From positions 248,001 through 312,000 of the forward strand of contig JAUPFP010000108.1 of the NCBI GenBank assembly GCA_036925085.1: DNA of 64,000 nucleotides, written 5' to 3'. The notes beneath the pieces are model-generated. The model was not told where the DNA came from. It saw nothing but the letters and a program-made list of their open reading frames with translations, and did not search any database. Positions 1 through 12,397 of this stretch are shown piece by piece. The position numbers were made by a program, and so were the translations under genes. The DNA comes from Brachycybe producta. Lineage: Eukaryota > Arthropoda > Diplopoda > Playtdesmida > Andrognathidae. Every line of letters begins with the position of its first letter. Positions within the stretch are counted from its first letter, which is position 1.

Positions 1-309
1 TAATTGAAGTTAAAGTTGAAGATGAATTTGAAGTTGAACTTGAAAGTGAAGTTGAAGTTGAAGTTAAGTTGAAGTTGAAGTTAAGTTTGAAATTGAAGTT
101 TAAGTTGAATTTGAAATTAAAATTGAAGTTGAAATTGAAGTTGAAATTGAAGTTGAAATTGAAGTTGAAATTGAAGTTGAAATTGAAGTTGAAATTGAAG
201 TTGAAATTGAAGTTGAAATTGAAGTTGAAATTGAAGTTGAAATTGAAATTGAAATTGAAGTTGAAATTGAAGTTGAAAATGAAGATGGAATTGAAGTTGA
301 AATTGAATT
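1..309. repeat. Tail of a higher-order repeat unit cut by the window edge
   Basis: This stretch matches the segments just before the other unit starts, at about 5650-5918, 12080-12397, 15490-15801 and 18750-19051. All contain a run of 12-mers followed by GAAAATGAAGATGGAATTG and then the unit-start marker. A further left-type HOR unit therefore lies upstream of the window. Confidence 0.8.
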
Positions 310-3300
310 TTGAGTTTAATTGAAGTTAAAATTGAAGATGAATTTGAAGTTGAACTTGAAAGTGAAGTTGAAGTTGAAGTTGAAGTTAAGTTGAAGTTCA
401 AGTTAAGTTTGAATATTGAAGTTGAAGTTGTAATTGAAGTTGAAATTGAAATTGAAATTCAAGTTAAAATTGAAATTAAAATTGAAGTTGAAATTGAAGT
501 TGAAGTTGAAGTTGAAATTGAAGTTGAAATTGAAGTTGAAATTGAAGTTGAAATTGAAGTTGAAATTGGAGTTAAAATTGAAGTTGAAATTGAAGTTGAA
601 ATTGAAGTTGAATTTGAAGTTGTAGTTGAAGTTAAAATTGAAGTTGAATTTGAAGTTGAAGTTGAAGTTGAATTTGAAGTTGAACTTGAAAGTGAAGTTG
701 AAGTTAAAGTTGAAGTTAAGTTGAAGTTCAAGTTAAGTTTGAATATTGAAGTTGAAGTTGTAATTGAAGTTGAAATTGAAATTGAAATTCAATTTAAAAT
801 TGAAATTAAAATTGAAGTTGAAATTGAAGTTGAAGTTGAAGTTGAAGATGAAGTTGAATTTGAAGTTGAACTTGAAAGTGAAGTTGAAGTTGAAGTTGAA
901 GTTAAGTTGAAGTTCAAGTTAAGTTTGAATATTGAAGTTCAAGTTGTAATTGAAGTTGAAATTGAAGTTAAAATTGAAAGTGAAATTGAAATTGAAATTG
1001 ACATTGAAATTGAAATTGAAATTGAAATTGAAGTTGAAATTGAAGTTGAAATTGAAGTTGAAATTGAAGTTGAAATTGAAATTGACATTGAAATTGAAAT
1101 TGAAATTGAAATTGAAGTTGAAATTGAAGTTGAAATTGAAGTTGAAATTGAAGTTGAAATTGAAGTTGAAATTGAAGTTGAAATTGAAGTTGAAATTGAA
1201 GTTGAAATTGAAGTTGAAATTGAAGTTGAAATTGAAGTTGAAATTGAAGTTAAAATTGAAGTTGAAATTGAAGTTGAAATTGATGTTGAAATTGAAGTTG
1301 AAATTAAAATTGAAGTTAAGTTGAAGATGAATTTGAAGTTGAACTTGAAAGTGAAGTTGAAGTTAAAGTTGAAGTTAAGTTGAAGTTGAAGTTAAGTTTG
1401 AAATTGAAGTTTAAGTTGAATTTGAAATTAAAATTGAAGTTGAAATTGAAGTTGAAATTGAAGTTGAAATTGAAGTTGAAATTGAAGTTGAAATTGAAGT
1501 TGAAATTGAAGTTGAAATTGAAGTTGAAATTGAAGTTGAAATTGAAGTTGGAATTGAAGTTGAAATTGAAGTTGGAATTGAAGTTGAAATTGAAGTTGAA
1601 ATTAAAGTTGAAATTGAAGTTGAAATTGAAGTTGAAATTGAAGTTGAAATTGAAGTTGAAATTGAAGTTGAAATTGAAGTTGGAATTGAAGTTGAAATTG
1701 AAGTTGAAATTGAAGTTGAAATTGAAGTTGGAATTGAATTTGAAATTGAAGTTGAAATTGAAGTTGAAATTGAAGTTGAAATTGAAGTTGAAATTGAAGT
1801 TGAAATTGAAGTTGAAATTGAAGTTGAAATTGAAGTTGAAATTGAAGTTAAGTTTGAATATTGAAGTTGAATTTGTAATTGAAGTTGAAATTGAAATTGA
1901 AATTCAAGTTAAAATTGAAATTAAAATTGAATTTGAAATTGAAGTTGAAGTTGAAGTTGAAATTGAAGTTGAAATTGAAGTTGAAATTGAAGTTGAAATT
2001 GAAGTTGAAATTGAAGTTGAAATTGAAGTTGAAATTGAAGTTGAAATTGGAGTTGAAATTGAAGTTGAAATTGAAGTTGAAATTGAAGTTGTAATTGAAG
2101 TTGAAATTGAAGTGGAAATTGAAGTTAAAACTGAAGTTTAAGTTTAATTGAAGTTAAAGTTGAAGATGAATTTGAAGTTGAACTTGAAAGTGAAGTTGAA
2201 GTTGAAGTTGAAATTAAGTTGAAGTTGAAGTTAAGTTTGAAATTGAAGTTTAAGTTGAATTTGAAGTTAAAATTGAAGTTGAAATTGAAGTTGAAATTGA
2301 AGTTGAAATTGAAGTTGAAATTGAAGTTGAAATTGAAGTTGAAATTGAAGTTGAAATTGAAGTTGAAATTGAAGTTGAAATTGAAGTTGAAATTGAAGTT
2401 GAAATTGAAGTTGAAATTGAAGTTGAAATTGAAGTTGAAATTGAAGTTGAAATTGAAGTTGAAATTGAAGTTGAAATTGAAACTGAAATTGAAGTTAAAA
2501 ATGAATTTGAACTTGAACTTGAAAGTGAAGTTGAAGTTGAAGTTGAAGTTAAGTTGAAGATGAATTTGAAGTTGAACTTGAAAGTGAAGTTGAAGTTGAA
2601 GTTGAAGTTAAGTTGAAGTTCAAGTTAAGTTTGAATATTGAAGTTGAAGTTGTAATTGAAGTTGAAATTGAAATTGAAATTCAAGTTAAAATTGAAATTA
2701 AAATTGAATTTGAAATTGAAGTTGAAGTTGAAGTTGAAATTGAAGTTGAAATTGAAGTTGAAATTGAAGTTGAAATTGAAGTTAAAACTGAAGTTAAAAC
2801 TGAAGTTTAAGTTTAATTGAAGTTAAAGTTGAAGATGAATTTGAAATTGAAGTTGAAATTGAAGTTGAAATTGAAGTTGAAATTGAAGTTGAAATTGAAG
2901 TTGAAATTGAAGTTAAAATTGAAGTTAAAATTGAAGTTGAAATTGAAGTTGAAATTGAAGTTGAAATTGAAGTTGAAATTGAAGTTAAAAATGAAGTTGA
3001 AATTGAAGTTGAAATTGAAGTTGAAATTGAAGTTAAAATTGAAGTTGAAATTGAAATTAAAACTGAAGTTGAAGTTGAATTGAAGTTAAGTTGAAGTTGA
3101 AGTTAAGTTTGAAATTGAAGTTGAAGTTTAAATTGAAGTTGAAATTGAAATTGAAATTCAAGTTAAAATTGAAGTTGAAATTGAAGTTAAAATTGAAGTT
3201 GAAATTGAAGTTGAAATTGAAGTTAAAATTGAAGTTGAAATTGAAGTTGAAATTGACATTGAAATTGAAGTTGAAATTAAAGTTGAAATTGAAGTTGAAA

Positions 3301-5918
3301 TTGAAGTTGAAATTGAAGTTGAAGTTGAAGTTGAAATTGAAGTTGAAATTGAAGTTGAAATCGAAGTTGAAATTGAAGTTGAAATTGAAGTTGAAATTGA
3401 AGTTGCAATTGAAGTTGAAATTGAAGTTGAAATTAAAGTTGAAATTGAAGTTGAAATTGAAGTTGAAACTGAAGTTGAAATTGAAATTGAAATTGAAGTT
3501 GAAATTGAAGTTGAAAGTGAAGTTGAAATTGAAGATGAAATTGAAGTTGAAATTGAAGTTGAAATTGAAGTTGAAATTGAAGTTGAAATTGAAGTTGAAA
3601 TTGAAGTTAAAATTGAAGTTGAAATTGAAGTTGATGTTGAAGTTGAATTTGAAATTGAACTTGAAAGTGAAGTTGAAGTTGAAGTTGAAGTTGAAGTTAA
3701 GTTGAAGATGAATTTGAAGTTGAACTTGAAAGTCAAGTTGAAGTTGATGTTGAAATTAAGTTGAAGTTGAAGATAAGTTTGAAATTGAAGTTTAAGTTGA
3801 ATTTGAAGTTAAAATTGAAGTTGAAATTGAAGTTGAAATTGAAGTTGAAATTGAAGTTGAAATTGAAGTTGAAATTGAAGTTAAAATTGAAGTTGAAATT
3901 GAAGTTGAAATTGAATTTGAAATTGAAGTTGAAATTGAAGTTGAAATTGAAGTTGAAATTGAAGTTGAAATTGAAGTTGAAATTGAAGTTGAAATTGAAG
4001 TTGAAATTGAAGTTGAAATTGAAGTTGAAATTGAAGTTGAAATTAAATTTGAAATTGAAGTTGAAATTGAAATTGAAATTGAAGTTGAAATTGAAGTTGA
4101 AATTGAAGTTGAAATTGAAGTTGAAATTGAAGTTGAAATTGAAGTTGAACTTGAACATGAAGTTGAAGTTAAAGTTGAAGTTAAGTTGAAGTTAAGTTAA
4201 AGTTGAAGTTAAGTTTGAAATTGAAGTTTAAGTTGAATTTGAAGTTAAAATTGAAGTTGAAATTGAAGTTGAAATTGAAGTTGAAATTGAAGTTGAAATT
4301 AAAGTTGAAATTGAAGTTGAAATTGAAGTTGAAATTGAAGTTGAAATTGAATTTGAAGTTGAACTTGAAATTGAAGTTGAAATTGAAGTTGAAATTGAAG
4401 TTGAAATTGAAGTTGAAATTGAAGTTGAAATTGAAGTTGAAATTGAAGTTGAAATTGAAGTTGAAATTGAAGTTGAAATTGAAGTTGAAATTGAAGTTGA
4501 AATTGAAGTTGAAATTGAAGTTGAAATTGAAGTTAAAATTGAAGTTAAAATTGAAGTTGAAATTGAAGTTGAAATTGAAGTTGAAATTGAAGTTGAACTT
4601 GAACATGAAGTTGAAGTTAAAGTTGAAGTTAAGTTGAAGTTAAAGTTGAAGTTAAGTTGAAGTTAAGTTGAAGTTAAGTTGAAGTTGAAGTTAAGTTTAA
4701 AATTGAAGTTTAAGTTGAATTTGAAGTTAAAATTGAAGTTGAAATTGAAGTTGAAATTGAAGTTGAAATTGAAGTTGAAATTGAAGTTGAAATTGAAGTT
4801 GAAATTGAAGTTGAAATTGAAGTTGAAATTGAAGTTGAAATTGAAGTTGAAATTGAAGTTGAAATTGAAATTGAAATTGAAGTTGAATTTGAAGTTGAAC
4901 TTGAAAGTGAAGTTGAAGTTGAAGTTGAATTTAAGTTGAAGTTCAAGTTAAGTTTGAATATTGAAGTTGAAGTTGTAATTGAAGTTGAAATTGAAGTTGA
5001 AATTGAAGTTAGAATTGAAGTTGAAATTGAAGTTGAAATTGAAGTTGAAATTGAAGTTGAAATTGAAGTTGAAATTGAAGTTAAAATTGAAGTTGAAATT
5101 GAAGTTGAAATTGAAGTTGAAATTGAAATTGAAATTGAAGTTGAATTTGAAGTTGAACTTGAAAGTGAAGTTGAAGTTGAAGTTGAATTTAAGTTGAAGT
5201 TCAAGTTAAGTTTGAATATTGAAGTTGAAGTTGTAATTGAAGTTGAAATTGAAGTTCAAATTGAAGTTGAAATTGAAGTTGAAACTGAAGTTGAAATTGA
5301 AGTTAAAATTGAAGTTGAAATTGGAGTTGAAATTGAAGTTGAAATTGAAGTTGAAATTGAAGTTGAAATTGAAGTTAAAATTGAAGTTGAAATTGAAGTT
5401 GAAATTGAAGTTGAAATTGAAGTTAAAATTGAAGTTGAATTTGAAGTTGAAGTTGAAGTTGAATTTGAAGTTGAACTTGAAAGTGAAATTGAAGTTGAAG
5501 TTGAAGTTAAGTTGAAGTTCAAGTTAAAATTGAAATTGAAATTGAAGTTGAAATTGAATTTGAAGTTAAAATTGAAGTTGAAATTGAAGTTGAAATTGAA
5601 GTTGAAAGTGAAGTTGAAATTGAAGTTGAAATTGAAGTTAAAATTGAAGTTTAAGTTTAATTGAAGTTAAAGTTGAAGATGAATTTGAAGTTGAACTTGA
5701 AAGTGAAGTTGAAGTTGAAGTTAAGTTGAAGTTGAAGTTAAGTTTGAAATTGAAGTTTAAGTTGAATTTGAAATTAAAATTGAAGTTGAAATTGAAGTTG
5801 AAATTGAAGTTGAAATTGAAGTTGAAATTGAAGTTGAAATTGAAGTTGAAATTGAAGTTGAAATTGAAGTTGAAATTGAAGTTGAAAATGAAGATGGAAT
5901 TGAAGTTGAAATTGAATT
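310..5918. repeat. Left-type higher-order repeat, unit L1 (about 5.61 kb)
   Basis: The unit begins just after the marker TTTTGAGTTTAATTG and runs to its next occurrence. Modules in order, with approximate starts: A 310, B 1380, spacer 2219, C 2613, D 2817 and 3091, E 3761, F 4203, short spacer 4679, H 4936. The same modules recur in the same order in L2. Several recur with identical translation, for example the 198-bp C module also at 8186, 10872 and 21187. Differences between units are mostly whole 12-mers gained or lost, as expected from unequal exchange or replication slippage. Confidence 0.88.
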
Positions 5919-8900
5919 TTGAGTTTAATTGAAGTTAAAATTGAAGATGAATTTGAAGTTGAACTTGAAAGTGAAGTTGAAGTTGAAGTTGAAGTTAAGT
6001 TGAAGTTCAAGTTAAGTTTGAATATTGAAGTTGAAGTTGTAATTGAAGTTGAAATTGAAATTGAAATTCAAGTTAAAATTGAAATTAAAATTGAAGTTGA
6101 AATTGAAGTTGAAGTTGAAGTTGAAATTGAAGTTGAAATTGAAGTTGAAATTGAAGTTGAAATTGAAGTTGAAATTAGAGTTAAAATTGAAGTTGAAATT
6201 GAAGTTGAAATTGAAGTTGAATTTGAAGTTGTAGTTGAAGTTAAAATTGAAGTTGAATTTGAAGTTGAAGTTGAAGTTGAATTTGAAGTTGAAATTGAAA
6301 GTGAAGTTGAAGTTAAAGTTGAAGTTAAGTTGAAGTTCAAGTTAAGTTTGAATATTGAAGTTGAAGTTGTAATTGAAGTTGAAATTGAAATTGAAATTCA
6401 ATTTAAAATTGAAATTAAAATTGAAGTTGAAATTGAAGTTGAAGTTGAAGTTGAAGATGAAGTTGAATTTGAAGTTGAACTTGAAAGTGAAGTTGAAGTT
6501 GAAGTTGAAGTTAAGTTGAAGTTCAAGTTAAGTTTGAATATTGAAGTTCAAGTTGTAATTGAAGTTGAAATTGAAGTTAAAATTGAAAGTGAAATTGAAA
6601 TTGAAATTGACATTGAAATTGAAATTGAAATTGAAATTGAAGTTGAAATTGAAGTTGAAATTGAAGTTGAAATTGAAGTTGAAATTGAAGTTGAAATTGA
6701 AGTTGAAATTGAAGTTGAAATTGAAGTTGAAATTGAAGTTGAAATTGAAGTTGAAATTGAAGTTGAAATTGAAGTTAAAATTGAAGTTGAAATTGAAGTT
6801 GAAATTGATGTTGAAATTGAAGTTGAAATTAAAATTGAAGTTAAGTTGAAGATGAATTTGAAGTTGAACTTGAAAGTGAAGTTGAAGTTAAAGTTGAAGT
6901 TAAGTTGAAGTTGAAGTTAAGTTTGAAATTGAAGTTTAAGTTGAATTTGAAATTAAAATTGAAGTTGAAATTGAAGTTGAAATTGAAGTTGAAATTGAAG
7001 TTGAAATTGAAGTTGAAATTGAAGTTGAAATTGAAGTTGAAATTGAAGTTGAAATTGAAGTTGAAATTGAAGTTGGAATTGAAGTTGAAATTGAAGTTGG
7101 AATTGAAGTTGAAATTGAAGTTGAAATTAAAGTTGAAATTGAAGTTGAAATTGAAGTTGAAATTGAAGTTGAAATTGAAGTTGAAATTGAAGTTGAAATT
7201 GAAGTTGGAATTGAAGTTGAAATTGAAGTTGAAATTGAAGTTGAAATTGAAGTTGGAATTGAATTTGAAATTGAAGTTGAAATTGAAGTTGAAATTGAAG
7301 TTGAAATTGAAGTTGAAATTGAAGTTGAAATTGAAGTTGAAATTGAAGTTGAAATTGAAGTTGAAATTGAAGTTAAGTTTGAATATTGAAGTTGAATTTG
7401 TAATTGAAGTTGAAATTGAAATTGAAATTCAAGTTAAAATTGAAATTAAAATTGAATTTGAAATTGAAGTTGAAGTTGAAGTTGAAATTGAAGTTGAAAT
7501 TGAAGTTGAAATTGAAGTTGAAATTGAAGTTGAAATTGAAGTTGAAATTGAAGTTGAAATTGAAGTTGAAATTGGAGTTGAAATTGAAGTTGAAATTGAA
7601 GTTGAAATTGAAGTTGTAATTGAAGTTGAAATTGAAGTGGAAATTGAAGTTAAAACTGAAGTTTAAGTTTAATTGAAGTTAAAGTTGAAGATGAATTTGA
7701 AGTTGAACTTGAAAGTGAAGTTGAAGTTGAAGTTGAAATTAAGTTGAAGTTGAAGTTAAGTTTGAAATTGAAGTTTAAGTTGAATTTGAAGTTAAAATTG
7801 AAGTTGAAATTGAAGTTGAAATTGAAGTTGAAATTGAAGTTGAAATTGAAGTTGAAATTGAAGTTGAAATTGAAGTTGAAATTGAAGTTGAAATTGAAGT
7901 TGAAATTGAAGTTGAAATTGAAGTTGAAATTGAAGTTGAAATTGAAGTTGAAATTGAAGTTGAAATTGAAGTTGAAATTGAAGTTGAAATTGAAGTTGAA
8001 ATTGAAGTTGAAATTGAAGTTGAAATTGAAGTTGAAATTGAAGTTAAAATTGAAACTGAAATTGAAGTTAAAAATGAATTTGAACTTGAACTTGAAAGTG
8101 AAGTTGAAGTTGAAGTTGAAGTTAAGTTGAAGATGAATTTGAAGTTGAACTTGAAAGTGAAGTTGAAGTTGAAGTTGAAGTTAAGTTGAAGTTCAAGTTA
8201 AGTTTGAATATTGAAGTTGAAGTTGTAATTGAAGTTGAAATTGAAATTGAAATTCAAGTTAAAATTGAAATTAAAATTGAATTTGAAATTGAAGTTGAAG
8301 TTGAAGTTGAAATTGAAGTTGAAATTGAAGTTGAAATTGAAGTTGAAATTGAAGTTAAAACTGAAGTTAAAACTGAAGTTTAAGTTTAATTGAAGTTAAA
8401 GTTGAAGATGAATTTGAAATTGAAGTTGAAATTGAAGTTGAAATTGAAGTTGAAATTGAAGTTGAAATTGAAGTTAAAATTGAAGTTAAAATTGAAGTTG
8501 AAATTGAAGTTGAAATTGAAGTTGAAATTGAAGTTGAAATTGAAGTTAAAAATGAAGTTGAAATTGAAGTTGAAATTGAAGTTGAAATTGAAGTTAAAAT
8601 TGAAGTTGAAATTGAAATTAAAACTGAAGTTGAAGTTGAATTGAAGTTAAGTTGAAGTTGAAGTTAAGTTTGAAATTGAAGTTGAAGTTTAAATTGAAGT
8701 TGAAATTGAAATTGAAATTCAAGTTAAAATTGAAGTTGAAATTGAAGTTAAAATTGAAGTTGAAATTGAAGTTGAAATTGAAGTTAAAATTGAAGTTGAA
8801 ATTGAAGTTGAAATTGACATTGAAATTGAAGTTGAAATTAAAGTTGAAATTGAAGTTGAAATTGAAGTTGAAATTGAAGTTGAAGTTGAAGTTGAAATTG

Positions 8901-11900
8901 AAGTTGAAATTGAAGTTGAAATCGAAGTTGAAATTGAAGTTGAAATTGAAGTTGAAATTGAAGTTGCAATTGAAGTTGAAATTGAAGTTGAAATTAAAGT
9001 TGAAATTGAAGTTGAAATTGAAGTTGAAACTGAAGTTGAAATTGAAATTGAAATTGAAGTTGAAATTGAAGTTGAAAGTGAAGTTGAAATTGAAGATGAA
9101 ATTGAAGTTGAAATTGAAGTTGAAATTGAAGTTGAAATTGAAGTTGAAATTGAAGTTGAAATTGAAGTTAAAATTGAAGTTGAAATTGAAGTTGATGTTG
9201 AAGTTGAATTTGAAATTGAACTTGAAAGTGAAGTTGAAGTTGAAGTTGAAGTTGAAGTTAAGTTGAAGATGAATTTGAAGTTGAACTTGAAAGTCAAGTT
9301 GAAGTTGAAGTTGAAATTAAGTTGAAGTTGAAGATAAGTTTGAAATTGAAGTTTAAGTTGAATTTGAAGTTAAAATTGAAGTTGAAATTGAAGTTGAAAT
9401 TGAAGTTGAAATTGAAGTTGAAATTGAAGTTGAAATTGAAGTTAAAATTGAAGTTGAAATTGAAGTTGAAATTGAATTTGAAATTGAAGTTGAAATTGAA
9501 GTTGAAATTGAAGTTGAAATTGAAGTTGAAATTGAAGTTGAAATTGAAGTTGAAATTGAAGTTGAAATTGAAGTTGAAATTGAAGTTGAAATTAAATTTG
9601 AAATTGAAGTTGAAATTGAAATTGAAATTGAAGTTGAAATTGAAGTTGAAATTGAAGTTGAAATTGAAGTTGAAATTGAAGTTGAAATTGAAGTTGAACT
9701 TGAACATGAAGTTGAAGTTAAAGTTGAAGTTAAGTTGAAGTTAAGTTAAAGTTGAAGTTAAGTTTGAAATTGAAGTTTAAGTTGAATTTGAAGTTAAAAT
9801 TGAAGTTGAAATTGAAGTTGAAATTGAAGTTGAAATTGAAGTTGAAATTAAAGTTGAAATTGAAGTTGAAATTGAAGTTGAAATTGAAGTTGAAATTGAA
9901 TTTGAAGTTGAACTTGAAATTGAAGTTGAAATTGAAGTTGAAATTGAAGTTGAAATTGAAGTTGAAATTGAAGTTGAAATTGAAGTTGAAATTGAAGTTG
10001 AAATTGAAGTTGAAATTGAAGTTGAAATTGAAGTTGAAATTGAAGTTGAAATTGAAGTTAAAATTGAAGTTAAAATTGAAGTTGAAATTGAAGTTGAAAT
10101 TGAAGTTGAAATTGAAGTTGAACTTGAACATGAAGTTGAAGTTAAAGTTGAAGTTAAGTTGAAGTTAAAGTTGAAGTTAAGTTGAAGTTAAGTTGAAGTT
10201 AAGTTGAAGTTGAAGTTAAGTTTAAAATTGAAGTTTAAGTTGAATTTGAAGTTAAAATTGAAGTTGAAATTGAAGTTGAAATTGAAGTTGAAATTGAAGT
10301 TGAAATTGAAGTTTAACTTGAACATGAAGTTGAAGTTAAAGTTGAAGTTAAGTTGAAGTTAAGTTAAAGTTGAAGTTAAGTTTGAAATTGAAGTTTAAGT
10401 TGAATTTGAAGTTAAAATTGAAGTTGAAATTGAAGTTGAAATTGAAGTTGAAATTGAAGTTGAAATTGAAGTTGAAATTGAAGTTGAAATTGAAGTTGAA
10501 ATTGAATTTGAAGTTGAAATTGAAGTTGAAATTGAAGTTGAAATTGAAGTTGAAATTGAAGTTGAAATTGAAGTTGAAATTGAAGTTGAAATTGAAGTTG
10601 AAATTGAAGTTGAAATTGAAGTTGAAATTGAAGTTGAAATTGAAGTTGAAATTGAAGTTGAAATTGAAGTTGAAATTGAAGTTGAAATTGAAGTTAAAAT
10701 TGAAGTTGAAATTGAAGTTGAAATTGAAGTTGAAATTGAAGTTGAAATTGAAGTTAAAAATGAATTTGAACTTGAACTTGAAAGTGAAGTTGAAGTTGAA
10801 GTTGAAGTTAAGTTGAAGATGAATTTGAAGTTGAACTTGAAAGTGAAGTTGAAGTTGAAGTTAAAGTTAAGTTGAAGTTCAAGTTAAGTTTGAATATTGA
10901 AGTTGAAGTTGTAATTGAAGTTGAAATTGAAATTGAAATTCAAGTTAAAATTGAAATTAAAATTGAATTTGAAATTGAAGTTGAAGTTGAAGTTGAAATT
11001 GAAGTTGAAATTGAAGTTGAAATTGAAGTTGAAATTGAAGTTAAAACTGAAGTTAAAACTGAAGTTTAAGTTTAATTGAAGTTAAAGTTGAAGATGAATT
11101 TGAAATTGAAGTTGAAATTGAAGTTGAAATTGAAGTTGAAATTGAAGTTGAAATTGAAGTTGAAATTGAAGTTAAAATTGAAGTTAAAATTGAAGTTGAA
11201 ATTGAAGTTGAAATTGAAGTTGAAATTGAAGTTGAAATTGAAGTTAAAAATGAAGTTGAAATTGAAGTTGAAATTGAAGTTGAAATTGAAGTTAAAAATG
11301 AAGTTGAAATTGAAATTAAAACTGAAGTTGAAGTTGAATTGAAGTTAAGTTGAAGTTGAAGTTAAGTTTGAAATTGAAGTTGAAGTTTAAATTGAAGTTG
11401 AAATTGAAATTGAAATTCAAGTTAAAATTGAAGTTGAAATTGAAGTTAAAATTGAAGTTGAAATTGAAGTTGAAATTGAAGTTAAAATTGAAGTTGAAAT
11501 TGAAGTTGAAATTAACATTGAAATTGAAGTTGAAATTGAAGTTGAAATTGAAGTTGAAATTGAAGTTGAAATTGAAGTTGAAGTTGAAGTTGAAATTGAA
11601 GTTGAAATTGAAGTTGAAATCGAAGTTGAAATTGAAGTTGAAATTGAAGTTGAAATTGAAGTTGCAATTGAAGTTGAAATTGAAGTTGAAATTAAAGTTG
11701 AAATTGAAGTTGAAATTGAAGTTGAAACTGAAGTTGAAATTGAAATTGAAATTGAAGTTGAAATTGAAGTTGAAAGTGAAGTTGAAATTGAAGATGAAAT
11801 TGAAGTTGAAATTGAAGTTGAAATTGAAGTTGAAATTGAAGTTGAAATTGAAGTTGAAATTGAAGTTGAAATTGAAGTTAAAATTGAAGTTGAAATTGAA

Positions 11901-12397
11901 GTTGAACTTGAAAGTGAAATTGAAGTTGAAGTTGAAGTTAAGTTGAAGTTCAAGTTAAAATTGAAATTGAAATTGAAGTTGAAATTGAATTTGAAGTTAA
12001 AATTGAAGTTGAAATTGAAGTTGAAATTGAAGTTGAAAGTGAAGTTGAAATTGAAGTTGAAATTGAAGTTAAAATTGAAGTTTAAGTTTAATTGAAGTTA
12101 AAGTTGAAGATGAATTTGAAGTTGAACTTGAAAGTGAAGTTGAAGTTGAAGTTAAGTTGAAGTTGAAGTTAAGTTTGAAATTGAAGTTTAAGTTGAATTT
12201 GAAATTAAAATTGAAGTTGAAATTGAAGTTGAAATTGAAGTTGAAATTGAAGTTGAAATTGAAGTTGAAATTGAAGTTGAAATTGAAGTTGAAATTGAAG
12301 TTGAAATTGAAGTTGATATTGAAATTGAAATTGAAGTTGAAATTGAAGTTGAAATTGAAGTTGAAAATGAAGATGGAATTGAAGTTGAAATTGAATT
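5919..12397. repeat. Left-type higher-order repeat, unit L2 (about 6.48 kb)
   Basis: Modules follow L1: A 5919, B 6905, spacer 7744, C 8186, D 8390 and 8652, E 9322, F 9752. It then adds G at 10370 and a second C-D pass at 10872, 11076 and 11350 before the H-type tail near 11940. It is thus L1 plus an inserted G-C-D segment, which accounts for its greater length. Confidence 0.86.
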